The translations under genes and the position numbers were made by a program. The notes under the pieces were generated by a model that saw only the letters and a list, made by a program, of their open reading frames with translations, searched no databases and was not told the DNA's origin. Source: Sipunculus nudus (taxonomy: Eukaryota; Annelida; Sipuncula; Golfingiida; Sipunculidae). From it: a stretch of 64,000 nt of DNA. The stretch is taken from contig CM049313.1 of NCBI GenBank assembly GCA_026874595.1, positions 43,118,659 to 43,182,658 on the forward strand, given 5' to 3'. Positions 1 through 26,539 of the stretch are shown piece by piece (position 1 is the first letter of the stretch; the number at the start of each line of letters is the position of its first letter).

Positions 1-744
1 AAACGGTTCCTGAGATATATGGATTTATGTGTGGAGTGTTAACGTGAATGTAGGTGGTGCCACCTGTCATAAAATCAAGAAAGCTATCTAGGATGTATAC
101 ACATGCCGAATTTTAGGTGATTTAGTCAAACCACTGCAGAGATATGAGTGATTTTAACCCCAGGCAGATGAAAAGATGGACACTGTGCAAACATGGTTGC
201 AGGTGGCGCCACCTTTTGTTGTGTATGTTATAAAGCTATCCCAGGGCTACATTTGTGTAAAAATTTTTTCCGGATCGGTCAAACAGTTCCCGAGATATAT
301 GGGATTATGTGTGGACCGTTAACGTGAATGTAGGTGGCGCCACCTGTCACAAAATCGAGAAAGCTATCTAGGATGTATATGCATGCCGAATTTTAGGTGA
401 ATTAGTCAAATCACTGCAGAGATATGAGTGATTTTAACCCCAGGCAGATGAACAGATGGACACTGTGCAAACATGGTTGCAGGTGGCGCCACCTTTTGTT
501 GTGTATGTTATAAAGCTTTCCCAGGGCTACATTTGTGTAAAAATTTTTTCCGGATCGGTCAAACGGTTCCCGAGATATATGGGTTTATGTGTGGAAACAG
601 ACGCACAAACAGACGCTGGGCAGAGATGAAAGGTCAGAGGTCAAGGTCACTTGGTTAGGCACCAGTTCACATGTGACCCGATAATTTGTGTAAGTTTCGG
701 AAAAATCTGTCCAGTAGTCTCAGAGGAGTTCTCCGGAAACGAAC

Positions 745-781
<37 letters not shown>

Positions 782-828
782 AACCCGGTCAAAAACATAG
801 TATCCGCAAAACTTCGTTTTGGCGGATA
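1..828 (+). mobile_element. Family A element copy A1 (3' part), tandem-core, hairpin-ended
   Basis: Two ~280-bp units are visible, each made of two diverged ~131-149-bp halves that begin with the palindrome GGTGGCGCCACC (53 as a variant, 202, 333, 482). The copy then passes through a CGG-repeat (745-780) and ends in a hairpin TATCCGCAAAAC-TTC-GTTTTGGCGGATA (801-828). The left part is cut by the window edge. The short open frames here are accidental. Compared with other copies in the window (33511, 42125, 44058, 59606), it is a non-coding, non-autonomous element. Confidence 0.75.
745..780 (+). repeat. (CGG)n microsatellite, 12 units
   Basis: An uninterrupted CGG/GGC run inside the 3' part of family A copy A1. 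The corresponding place in other copies has only a few units (cgcggcggcggcg at about 43515), so the tract has expanded in this copy. It lies about 70 bases from a PRRC1 splice donor. Confidence 0.95.
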
Positions 829-850
829 CAATTAATTCACTTATTCTTAC

Positions 851-13912
<13,062 letters not shown>

Positions 13913-13920
13913 TATGATCC

Positions 13921-15267
13921 CTACAGACACAAGTTTTAAAATAGATTCCATTCCATCACCTTATGTCCACCTGTTTTTTGCCATGAAAGTTTTCGTAAGT
14001 TATATTACAATGGAAAAAACTGTGATACAGGGTAGAAGATTAAAGGGCCTAATTTTTTAACAAGGTAAAGAAATACTAACCTTAAATCTTATTTAAGAAA
14101 CAGTGCACATCTCAGGAATCATTTCTATGAAATATTAAACAATTTGGCTGTACGTTTTTAGAGAGGAAGATTTTTGAAGGTTTTCTAGCGGTTTCCCTGT
14201 AAAATGTAAGCTGATGCATGTGGCGCCACAAAACCCTCAATCCCACAACGTTTGACATGTGACAGATTTTTGCATAAAATTTGGGGATGCTAGCTCCTGG
14301 TGTACCTTAGAAATCCTTAGTGCTGTGGTGGCCATATTATTTTTCGGATCGGACTGTAATTTAACAGGTCTTTAACCCTCATTGGCACCAATCATCCTTG
14401 AAAATTTGAGAAAGATCAAGCATATTCTTTTAGAGATATTGCATCACTGACGGAAGGACAGATGGACAAGGCAGTCACTGTAGGGCACCGCTTTTCAAAT
14501 GGGCCCTTAAATAAACACAAATTTAAAGTAAAATATTTATCTGCATCATCTGTTGAATTTACTTGATTTCTCTCTTTTTCTGCATGCATATGAATGAACT
14601 GCAGGTTGGGCCTACTGTTAAGAAAGGTTCTTATAACACATCTGTGACAAAAGTATGAGCCTGTGTATCTACAAGCTGTTAGTAAACACAGTACATGTGC
14701 CCGAAGGTCAAAATGTTGAGAAAATCTTACTTTCCTGGTAGGGAAAGTGATATGTTATATTGCTTTTCCTGAAAAATTATAGCTTTCCCTAGTAAAGCAA
14801 TGGAAAAAATTGAATTTCCTGATTTTAAAATTCATTATACTAATATGGTACCCATGTTATTGCAGACCACTGCTCTCAGAAAATCACAGCTATGATTGGC
14901 TGAGAGAAGCGGGCTGGAACAGGCAGGGTACCCGTCTTTACAGGGAGTGCCCGATCAGGGCCAAGGATTCCGAAATAACAAACATGGCTCCTCCTATTAA
15001 ACAGACAAACATAGCTGTTTCTTCTGTAATGTTGCCAAAAAGGGGGGGGGAGAACTTTGGAAAAATTTGTATAGATTTGATTTCAAGTTTTGGGCTTGCC
15101 CATGTTGTGTCAGTTCTGCAGGAAAGTGACCGTTTGTATTTATTTCCAGGACATTTTTTTTTTTTATTTCCCTGACATTTTCAAGCTTTCCCAAAATAAC
15201 TGACATAGCTTTCTTGTGCTCATAATGACTTTCCCACTAAAAAGCATGACCCTTATTCACAAACAGA
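13921..15267. other. Upstream PRRC1 region, no exon identified
   Basis: The PRRC1 untranslated exon(s) should be here or further right, but none could be fixed. A slightly GC-richer patch at about 14860-15010 contains inverted CCAAT (gattggctgag) and aacatggctcctcct, and could be promoter-like; this is weak. A fragment at about 14040-14510 ends in 'gggcaccgcttttcaaatgggcccttaa' and looks like a decayed repeat. Confidence 0.3.
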
Positions 15268-18200
15268 AACAAGGGACCTATGGGTCATGGCGCTCAGCTG
15301 TTATATATGATAAAAAAATATGATTTAGAAATGAGGCACATGCTGGTTTTATGTGGTAATAAAAATAAGCTGTATTATGAGTTGTTGTTGTTAAGCTTAT
15401 GTATGATTTTGATAGTACCTTTGGAGACAGGAAAGAGGATTAATTTCATTTATTTTATTAACAAATGGAGTGCGATTGTCACACAGATTTTGACTTGGCC
15501 ATATAACTTATAAGCAGAACATATAATATAAGAGTTTAACTATTTATTAAAAAAATTACAAATATTGTCCAAAATATAATTTTTATTAAAAATAATAAGA
15601 GAATAGTATGATTTTTTCAAATAAAATATGAAATGATTATTAAAATAATATTAAAGAATATATTCATGAATGCATTCATTAATACATTTTGAAAGTATTT
15701 GCACTGGTATTCATATACTTACATTTTTACCTGAATTCCCATTCTTATGAAAGAAATTTTATCATGGAGTACATATTCATATTCTTGTTTAAATACAATT
15801 GCAAAGTATTCGCACCATGTCTGGTATTTTTTCAGTTTTCACCAAACAATGATGTTTAGAATCCAGAATATACAAAATTCACACATTTAAATAATGATCA
15901 TAAGTACCTGGTTTTATGGCTTTTATTTATATTAAAAAAAATGTAATATATTCATTTTGGACTAATTTCACATCAATGTACTAACTATAGACACAGTAGG
16001 AATCTAGATAATAAAATTATCAACTGCATCTTTGTCTATCGTTAATTTCCTTCATATGATCCCTAATGATTAGTAATGAATAATATGATTTACTTTTTTA
16101 TCATTAAAATTGAACTGAAAAATACCATAGGTGACTGCATGGTTTTATTTGGAATACGTGACATTCTATCCATCAATACAAGATTCTTATATCATCGGTT
16201 ACTGCAAGTTAATTTCCTGATATTATCAACTAACAAATTCTTTTTCTATTTTTCTTCAATTTGTTATTTAAAACCAATAAAAATTTATTAATTTATTGTT
16301 TATTGTTATGATGTTGGTTAAAACTACTAGATGAGTTGGGTTGGACACCTGGATCAACTGTGGCTGGCCATTATATAATAAGCTGCCTGGAGCCCCAGTT
16401 TATGCCTCGCCTCAAGCATGCAAAATTTGCTGAAAGTTCAACAAGGTCAACATACAGGTGACTCAAGAGGTGCTACAGAGAGCCAAGGTCTGACATGGTC
16501 TCATAAAAACATTAATAAAAGCTACAATTTTTGGCCAATTTCTTTCAGCTTTTTAAACTAAAAAGCTGAAATCTTTATGTGTGCATTATATGAAAATTAT
16601 ATCAACAGTGCTCACAGGAAACAAACATGCCATGGTCAAAGTTGGGCAAAATTTAAGGTACTTATTTTATATTTATACTAATAACTTATAAAATTTGAAA
16701 AATTCAGAACTAATTTTGGGGATTCAATTGAATCTTGATTAAATAATGTTACATCCCTGACAAAAAATCTCTAGCTTCAGCAATCCTCTTGTTAAGGGAG
16801 TAAATATATTTCTTGATTTTTTACAAAGTGCATTATGTTTGGGCCCATAACTTAAAACAATTACGCAATACGGACATCATTTCTGGCATGTGCATAGAGA
16901 ATGTATAGAAAAATATGTATATTATATATGATTAAAGTCAGATCAGTGGTTTTGATATTAGGCAGTCTTGAAGTGTAACAATGGGTTTTAATGGAAAAAT
17001 GAAGTTTTTCATTAATAATTGAAGGTATTAAGTCCTAGTGACCAAATTCTTGGCATGGTAGGGGATTTTTGAGACATCTAATTGCATGCCAAATTTTAGG
17101 AACTGAGAGCTGAAGCTGGAGAGCTGAGCACTTGCAAACTGCATGACACTAGCTTGATGTAAACAATATGTTACATGGTGCTTGAAAACTTGAATAAAAT
17201 CTACAGTTTTTGATCAACTGGTTTCAAATTTTTGGTGTTTACAGACAAAATGCTAAAAAAAAACATGCTGTGAAAATTAAATCAACAGTATTTACAGGAA
17301 AAAAACGTGCCGTGGCAAAAGTTGGGCAAAATTTAAGGTGCCAATTTTATATTTTTGCCAATATTTAAAATAATTTAACGGATTTTGATCTAATTTTTGG
17401 TATACTATTAAATTTTGATTAATTAACACTATTAGTCTTAGGTGACCTAATATCTTCCTGATTTTTTTACAAAGTCCATTATGTTTGGGCCCATAACTTT
17501 TTTAAATTATATAATACTGACCTAATATCTGGCATGTACATAGGAACTATATAGAGGAATATTTATGGTAAATATGAAGAAAACCAGATGAGTGGTTTTG
17601 ATATTAGGCAGTCCTGAAGTGTGAAAATAGGTTTTTAATAAGTGACTTATAGGTCATGATGCTCAGCTGCCAAGCATGACCTGCGACATCATGGGCTGAG
17701 ATTCACAACTTCCAGTTAAATTTTGAAGACCCAATTTGCCAATATGTTGAAATTTTCTAAGACAACAGAAATATATATCACCTGTGTCTGGTTAAAACAC
17801 AGTGAATTTATGGTCAGAGGAAAAATATTGATTTTTAAGCTATAAGCAACTATTCCCAGAGCTTGCTTGATACCTGTCAGTCTCAAAAGGAACACCACAA
17901 AGGGCAAATATAAGATCAACATATATAGCAAAAATCAAGGAAATCCATGCAAGAATTATTGAGAAATGGGTGCTTCTGTTTAAATTTTATTTAATACAAG
18001 CCAACTGTACTGCACCTGTATAAACGATGGTAATATTTATTAAGAAATATTTGACCCAATCCTTTGCAAGATAAGATTAATAAACTTCCAATTGCATTCA
18101 CTTTAACAGTTCTTGAGATAATAGGATCAAAAGGAATAAGGTTGCCTGGTGGCCATATTCAACTTCTGACAGGTCTGAAATCAGACAACAAACATTCTCT

Positions 18201-21200
18201 AAATTGGATCAAACACTGAAGAAAAATCACTGAAACTGCACTGAAACAAGGGACCTATGGGTCACGACGCTCAGCTGTTATATATGATAAAAAAATATTA
18301 TTTAGAAATGAGGCACATGCTGGTTTTGTGTGGTAATAAATATAAGCTGCATTATGAGTTGTTGTTGTTTAGCTTATGTATGATTTTGATAGTACCTTTG
18401 GAGACAGGGAAGAGGATTGATTTCATTTATTTTATTAACAAATGGAGTACTACTGTCACACAGATTTTGACTTGGCCATATAACTTATAAGCAGAACATA
18501 TAATATAAGAGTTTAACTATTTATTAAAAAAATTACAAATATTGTCCCTAATATAATTTTTATTAAAAATAATAAGAGAATCATATGATTTTTTAAAATG
18601 AAATATAACTGATATGATTATTAAAATAATATTAAAGAATATATTCATGAATGCATTCATGAATACATTTTGAAAGTATTTGCACGAGTATTCATATACT
18701 TTCATTTTTACCTGAATTCCCATTCTTTATGCAAGAAATTTTATAAAGGAGTACATAATCATATTCGTATTTAAATACAATTACAAAGTATTCGCACCAT
18801 GTCTGGTATTTATTCAGTTTTCACCAAACAAAGATGTTGAGAATCCAGAATATACAAAATTCACACATTTAAATAATGATCATAAGTACCTGGTTTTATG
18901 GCCTTTATTTATATTAAAAAATAACTGTAAAAAATTCATTTTGGACTAATTTCACATCAATGTACACACTAGACACAGTAGGAATCTAGATTAATATTAT
19001 CAACTGCATCTTTGTCTATCATTAATTTCCTTCATATAATCCCTAATGATTAGTAATGAATAATATGATTTACTTCTTTATCATTAAAATTGAACTGAAA
19101 AATGCCATAGGTGACGGCATGGTGTTATTTGGAATATGTGACATTCTATCCATCGATACAAGATTCTTATATCATCAGTAACTGCAAGTTAATTTCCTGT
19201 TATTATAAACTAACAAATTCCTTTTCTATTTTTCTTTAATTTGTTATTAAAAACCAATAAAAATTTATTAATTTATTGTTTATTGTTATGTTGTTGGTTA
19301 ATACTACTAGATGAGCTGGGTTAGACACCTGGATCAACTGTGGCTGGCCATAAGCTGCCTGGATTCTCGCCTCAAGCGTGCATAATTTGATGAAAGGTCA
19401 ACAAGGTCAACAAAGTGGTGACTCAAGAGGGGCTGGAGAGAGCCAAAGTCTGACAGGGTCTCATAAAAAACATTAATAAAAGCTACAATATTTGGCCAAT
19501 TTCTTTCAGCTTTCTAAACTAAAAAGCTGAAATCCTTATGTATGCATGATATGAAAATTATATCAACAGTGCTCACGGGAAACAAACTTGCCATGGTCAC
19601 AGTTGGGCAAAATTTAAGGTACTAATTTTATATGTATGCTAATAACTTATAAAATTTGAAAAATTCAGAACTAATTTTGGGTATTCAATTGAATCTTGAT
19701 TAAATAATGATACATCCCTGACAAAAAAATCTCTAGCTTCAGCAATGCCCTTGTTAAGGGAGTAAATATATTTCTTTATTTTTTACAAAGTGCATTATGT
19801 TTGGGCCCATAACTTAAAACAATTACGCAATACTGACATCATTCTGGCATGTGCATAGAGAATGAAAAATATGTATATTATTTATGATTAAAGTCAGATC
19901 AGTGGTTTTGACATTAGGCAGTCTTGAAGTGTAACAATGGGTTTTTAATGGAAAAATGAAGTTTTTCATTAATATCTCGAAGGTATTAAGTCCTAGAGAC
20001 CAAATTCTTGGCATGGTAGGGGATTTTGGAGACATCTAACTGTATGCTGAATTAAAGGAACTTAGAGCTGAAGATGGGGAGCTGAGCTCTTGCAAACTGC
20101 ATAACACTAGCTTGATGTAAACAATATGTTACATGGTGCTTGAAAACTTGATTAAAATCTACAGTTTTTGATCAACTGGTTTCAAATTTTTGGTGTTAAC
20201 AGTTAAAATGCTAACAAAAACATGCTGTGAAAATTAAATCCACAGTACTTACAGTAAAAAAAACGTGCCATGGTCAAAGTTGGGCAAAATTTAAGGTACC
20301 AATTTTTTATTTTTATTAATATTTTAAAAAATTTAAAAGATTTAATCTAATTTTGGGTATACAATTTAATTTTGATTAATTAAAGTTATATTACTGGAAA
20401 AAAGGTCCATAGCTTTAACATGTTTTGTGTTAAGTGATCAAATATCTTTCCTGATTTTTTACAAAATGCATCATGTTTGGGCCCATAACTTTTTTAAATT
20501 AAGTAATACAGACATAATTTCTGTCATGTATATAGGAACTATATAGAGGAATATTTATGGTAAATATGATGAAAAACAGATAAGTGGTTTTGATATTAGG
20601 CACTCCTGAAGTGTGAAAATAGGTTTTAAATAAAAAATTGAGGTTTTTCCTTAATTTCTCAAAGGAACGAAGTTGCAAAGACCCAGTTTTTGGCTTGGTA
20701 GGAGATCTTGGGGACATCTAACATTATGCCGAATTTTGGATTCCTAGGTCTGGACTAATACCTTTATTTCACATTCAAGGGAATAATACATTTAAGTTTA
20801 TATATTATTTAAGCATATCCACTTTTTCCATTAAAATAGTTTTTATCTGATTAATTTTTTTTATTTACAAGTTTTATAAATTTGTATTAAAAAAACACTG
20901 AAATTATAAGTTAAAATATTAGAATTCTTAGTTGCAATCATTATACATCCAGAGTGTAGCTCGTATTGGGTCATATTATGCATACACATATATTTTTATT
21001 ATTTTTAAATCACAAATTTTTAAACTGAATTTAAAAGAAAATAATGCCACAACATGGCATCTGCAAGATTATTCCTTGAATCATTATTAATAAGTTTTGC
21101 ACATGCTTAATCTTATTCACCAAAATAAAATAAGATTCTGTAAATTTGGTAAAATAAAAACATCTTTTCAAATAAAGTATACACACTGTTGGTTGAATGA

Positions 21201-23036
21201 GGTACAAACAATATCATTATGCTAATTACAATCTAAGCTTTAATTTATTCCTGGAATTAATAGTCAATTTCACACCTTGTGAAGTTTTTACTCTTCTCAA
21301 GGAAGGAATTACTTATCTGATGAACATCCACACTTTCATAGCTATACACCACTTTGTGGACACAATTAAATGTGCACTTTAATCATTGTAACCCTGGTGG
21401 TAAATACAAAATCTAAAATGTAGCATAGCCAAGAATAAAATGAAATACAGAAAATTATAACATTCATCTAGTTAATGCATCATCTGGGGGGGGGGGGGGG
21501 GGTGAGGGTGAGCAGGGCAGAGAAGAAGCCTGCTAGTAGTGGCCCAGCTGAGCCAAGACAAGCTGCCTGGGGTGGGTTACATAATGCAAGTGAAGGCTTT
21601 ACTACTAGGTGGGCTAGATGTAAACAACACTTGACATGGTGTATGAAAACTTGAATAAAAGCTACTCTTTTCAATCAAATCCTTTATAATTTCAGATTTT
21701 AAAAGATTAAATCCTTATGTATATATGCTGCGAAAAATTAAATCAACAGTGCTTACAGAAAAAAAACATGCCATTGCCAAAGTTGGACAAAATTTAGGGT
21801 ATTGATTTTTTATTTAAGCTAATAACTTGAAAAATTTGCAAAATTCAGATCTAATTTTGGGTAAACAATCGAATCTTGATTAAATAAAGTTATATTCCTG
21901 ACAAAAAGTCTCCAGCTTCAGCAATTCTCATCTAAGGTGAGTAAATATATTTCTTGATTTTTAAAAAAGTGCATTATGTTTGGGCCCATAACTTAAAAAA
22001 AATACACAATACTGACATCATTTCTGGCATGTGCATAGCGAATGTATAGAAAAATATGTATATTATATATAATCAAAGTCAGATCAGTGGTTTTGATATG
22101 AGGCAGTCTTAAAGTGTAACAATGGGTTTTTAATGGAAAAATGAAGTTTTTCATTGATATCTCGAAGGAATTAAGTCCTAGTGACCAAATTCTTGGCATG
22201 GTAGGGGATTTTGGAGAAATCCAACTGTATGCCAAATTTAAGGAACTTAGAGCTGAAGCTCGGGAGCTGAGCTCTAGCAAACTGCATAACACTAGCAATA
22301 TGTGACATGGTGCTTGAAAACTTGAATAAAATCTACAGTTTTAGTCAACTGGTTTCAAATTTTTGGTGTTAACAGTTGAAATGGTAACAAAAACATGCTG
22401 TGAAAATTAAATCGACAGCAGTTACAGCAAAAAAACGTGCCATGGTCAAAGTTGGGCAAAATTTAAGGTACCAATTTTTTATTTTTGCTAATATTTTAAA
22501 AAAATTAAAAGATTTTGATCTTATTTTGGGTATACAATTTAATTTTGATTAATAAAAGTTATATTACTGGAAAAAAAGTGCTTAGCTTTAACAAGTTTTG
22601 TGTTAAGTGATAAAATTTCTTTCCTGATTATTTACAAAATGCATTATGTTTGGGCCCATAACTTTTTTAAATTATATAATAAAGACCTAATTTCTGGCAT
22701 GTACATTGGAATTATATAGAGGATTATTTATAGGAAATATGAGGAAAAACAGATGAGTGGTTTTGATATTAGGCACTCCTGAAGTGTGAAAATAGGTTTT
22801 TAATAAAAAATTGAGGTTTTTCCTTAATTTCTCAAAGGAATGAAGTCGCAAAGACCCAGTTTTCGGCTTGGTAGGAGATCTTGGGGACATCTAACATTAT
22901 GGAATTTTGGATTCCTAGGTCTCACGGTTTCAAAACGTGCCACATCTACGGACGGACGGACGGACGGACAGACGGACGGATGACGGACAATGGACCACGA
23001 CTATAGCTCAGATGACTTATAGTAAGCTGAGCTAAA
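15268..23036 (+). mobile_element. Family B composite B-II with ~3-kb tandem duplication
   Basis: Left-end motifs (GGGACCTATGGGTCATGG then CGCTCAGCTG) occur at 15268, 17638 and 18245, and one right-end hairpin at 23004-23034. Segments 15268-17100 and 18245-20060 are nearly identical at an offset of about 2,977, so a left-end unit was duplicated. The tail 20757-23036 matches 11140-13500 of copy B-I. Core repeats containing TTTGGGCCCATAACTT occur in pairs at about 16830/17478, 19790/20467 and 21972/22638, about 650-680 apart. All open frames here are short and broken. Confidence 0.6.
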
Positions 23037-23859
23037 AAAGGATTTCGAAGGTGGCTAAATGGCAGACATAATGGATTTCTGACAAGTCAGACTATTGATA
23101 TCACACATCCTCCAATAAGAGACCAAACTTGGGGCAAATTCTCCAAAGGATGGTACAGTAATGAATGTCCAAAACAAATCAAAAGGCATGTTAAGGCCCT
23201 CATATCAGATTTATAGATATGCAAATGTAAAAAGTGTAAGTCTAATATTTTTTATAATAACTCTGCTTTTCAATTGGGTCAGCAGGGTAGGTAAACTGCA
23301 AAACCTGAAAGAAAGGAAATGCAGAAAGCATGACTAAGAGTCTTGTAATGAAAAAAAGCCATCCTTAATCTAGGTACATATCCACATATTATGAGAACAA
23401 ACACTTGCTTTTATATGTTGTGATTTATATATAAATATTCATATACCTAGGAAACTAAGTTTATTGCTATGATTCCATAAAATAAACTGCAAAATGTTCC
23501 CATCATCTTATAAAGCAGTAGCTAAACCTTAATACTGTACTCTCATAGTCTTAATGCCTGGCTGAAGCATTCCGACAACTGTGTTTTTGTTTTGCAGTAA
23601 CGAGGTACTTATCACTCAGCCTTATCACTTAATAGGCTGATACAAAAGGGAGTCATATGTCACCAGTGTCACTCACAATTACAGCGACACAGTGAGATGT
23701 ACCAGCTGGATTGCAATGGTTATATATAAAAGAAAAATAGAGATGGTCTACAAAATAAGTTATTGCGAACATCCCTGACCAATGACCTTGGCCTTTTGCC
23801 CACATATCAACTGGATTCTTTCTAAATGATGGGTAACTACTAACCACTTAAATCTGGTG

Positions 23860-24868
23860 TAATTACTTGGCAACCAATGAGTGAATAACTTTGACCTGCA
23901 ACCTTTAACCTCCTGACCAGCTGACCTCAAAATCAATCAGTTATTTCTTCAAGCAAAAAGACCAATAAATATGAAGTTTGGATCAAATTGAGTTATGCAC
24001 AGATGTGGCATATGTGAAAGACTGAAGGTTTTGGTTGAACAGTTTCACCAGAAATATGTTCACAAGCATTTAGAACAATATTGTGACCTTGACCTTTGAC
24101 CTTTTGAACTCAACATCAATAGGCTTCTTCCCCTATTGGTAGGTAAGCCATATATGACAGATGGAAAGTATAGATTGAAAAGTTTGCCTGAAAATGACTC
24201 CATGCAAGAAGAGGGTGCTGTAAACTTGACCTTCGACCTCAAAATCAACAGGTCTTTTTTCCTGAGAAGCAGAGAAGCGATATCAGTGCTGAAAGGTTTG
24301 GAATGAAAGATCAAGCTTGAAATGTGTCCACAACCTTTTCAAAGAAGTGGATCCTGTGACCCTGACCTTTGACCTTGTGACCTCAACATCTATAGGATTC
24401 TTCTCCCACTTAGTAGGTGAGCTATATGTGAAAGATCAAAGAATTGGGATGAAAGGTTTGGCTTAAAATGCATCCACAGGCTTTTCAGAGAAGTTGGTTC
24501 TGTGACCTTGACCTTTGACCTTGTGACCTCAAAATAATTATGGTTCTTCCCCTGTTGGTAGGTGAGCTGTATGTGAAAGATGGAAGGTTTGGGATGAAAA
24601 TTTTGGCTAAAAGAATTATTTCTGGGGGGTGCAAACACACCCCATAACTTCGAGAATATAGGTCGCAGTGACCTAATTTCAAGTTTGCAAGGAGATCTTT
24701 TTAGAACCTCTAAGACTGCATAGGGTTCGTGGCCCTAGCCCCTACAATTACGATTTGTGCCCTGCTAACGGACAGACGGCTGGCCGGCCGGCCGGACGGA
24801 CAGACGGAAGGACGACGGACAAACCCCCATCGCTATAGCCAAGCATGACTGAAAGTCAGCTGAGCTAA
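23860..24868 (+). repeat. GACC-rich tandem array inside a family B-type element (B-III)
   Basis: About five units of ~143 bp carry the string tgaccttgacctttgacctt or close variants (about 24083, 24229, 24358, 24501), each followed by gtgacctcaaaatcaa-like sequence. The stretch ends with CCGGCCGGCCGG, a GACGGACAGACGG run and the family B right hairpin (24834-24868). AGGTCA/TGACCT is the nuclear-receptor half-site, but the array is repeat-borne and receptor binding is unproven. Confidence 0.6.
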
Positions 24869-25092
24869 TAAAAAATTGAGGTTTTTCCTTAATTTCTAAA
24901 AGGAAGGAAGTCGCAAAGACCCAGTTTTCGGCTTGGTAGGAGATCTTGGGGACATCTAACATGCCAAATTTTGGATTCCTAGGTCTTACTGTTTCAAAAC
25001 GAGCCACATCTACCGATGGACGGCAGACGGACAGACAGACGGACAATGGACCACGACTATAGCTCAGATGACTTATAGTCAGCTGAGCTAAA
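24869..25092 (+). mobile_element. Fragment of family B right end
   Basis: A ~220-bp piece matching 22800-23036, from 'aaaaattgaggtttttcc' to the hairpin TAGCTCAGATGACT-TAT-AGTCAGCTGAGCTA (25060-25090). It lies directly after the end of B-III, as if the B-III array had inserted into an older B copy. Confidence 0.6.
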
Positions 25093-25489
25093 AAATCATG
25101 AATCTGAAAGTGGTTGGCTGCATATGTGTAGAAGTTGAAGGGTCACTAGTTGCAAAACGCCCTTTGTAAAAATGATGATTTGTCTGCTTGCCACCAGATG
25201 TCCTCATTCAATGGAATGTGTCTGGATTATTCATTTACCCCTACATGTTATAAACATGTGGATATAAATAAGCCTGTGTGCAGTGGGATCAGGTTTTCTG
25301 GACTATTTTTATAAAAGTTTCAAGGAATCACCTTTAGTTAATAGATGTCAGATACTGGAAAAGCCCTAAAAGATTAAAGTCACACCTGCAAAAGTTCCAA
25401 GTATTTTTGAGTAAAGAAAATAACCGGACATAAAAAGGTGTACCTGCCAATTTATTTCCCTTTAGAGCTACTTAATATAATAAAATCTA

Positions 25490-25965
25490 GACCAAGTTGT
25501 GGCTCTGTTGTAAACACAGAGCAATAGACCCCTACCTTCATTTATCTAGCAAACGGGAACTCATGCCATAAAGATGATGGTGAGCCGGGGTGATTGTCTC
25601 AGTAAGCAGTGTGCAGTGCGCGCGTTACATCATCACTGTTAACTTCCTGACCCACCCAGCTAAAATAGGACACATGCACCTGGCCAGCTGAAACAATCTA
25701 GTACGTAACCCTGGTTACAACCTGTGTAGCAAGTAGTCTTATGTAGGTGTAGCCAGTGGTCCAGTTACAAGGACACTCACAGCAGTGACGATGTAACACG
25801 TGCACTGCACACAGCTATCTGAAACAATCGCCCCGGTTAATCACAATCAAGATAAGATGTACTTAAACTGGGTGCCTCGTTAGAAGATGCATGCCTTCCT
25901 GTCTGCTAGATAAATGAAGGAAGAGCCCTGTGGCTTTGTGCTTAAAACAGAGCCACAACTGGGTC
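25490..25965. mobile_element. MITE with ~65-bp inverted repeats and TA target duplication
   Basis: The left end GACCAAGTTGTGGCTCTGTT and the right end read in reverse GACCCAGTTGTGGCTCTGTT match closely, and the similarity runs about 65 bp to CCTTCATTTATCTAGCA on both sides. The 476-bp element is flanked by TA at 25488-25489 and 25966-25967, the target duplication of Tc1/mariner-type transposases. No open frame is seen. Confidence 0.85.
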
Positions 25966-26539
25966 TAATTAAGATCAGAATATTTCAATATATGGCCAAA
26001 AGTTATTATTCGGTGCCAAGTAAAACCACTGGACTGTGGATAACTGTGGAGTGAAAGAATATGTTTAATTTCACATAAAAGTTGGTCTCCCTAAAATGGC
26101 TGCCCTTATTGACACACCAAGTGTGTCAATAAGGTCGAGCTTATTGACACACTGTTTAACTGCGCATGCGTCTAATCTGTCACACTCCCACTAGATGGCA
26201 GGGCGTTCAACATGTGTCACTGACATTTGATATATATTTTTTTAAATTAGAGAATAATCAACAATTATAATAAGAACAAATAAAAATTATTGAAATAAAA
26301 ACAAGATATAGTAAATTAATCACAGTGTCTGGTGACTAAATATACAAACTATTTAAGCACATAATGTCATTCGATACTGAATAATTAAAGTGTAGAAATT
26401 AACCTGGAGCATACGATATATTATTTTAATGGTTTATTACTTGTACTCGAATATTGACCGTGATTACTAGGAATATGGTCACATTATTCTGTATGAAATG
26501 TACACTTTTCAAGATTTTCATGATGTAAAATGTACTTGT

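Noticed and set aside
473-658. Small frames such as 473-658, 43244-43447, 44216-44398 and 59731-59913 with similar translations (GGATxxxVCYKA...)
   Set aside because: The similarity arises because all lie in family A repeats at the same position; frames are short, broken differently in each copy, and have no domain.
15280-18490. Two similar 77-codon frames at 15280 and 18257
   Set aside because: They are the duplicated left part of family B elements, not a gene pair; the translation is hydrophobic AT-rich noise.
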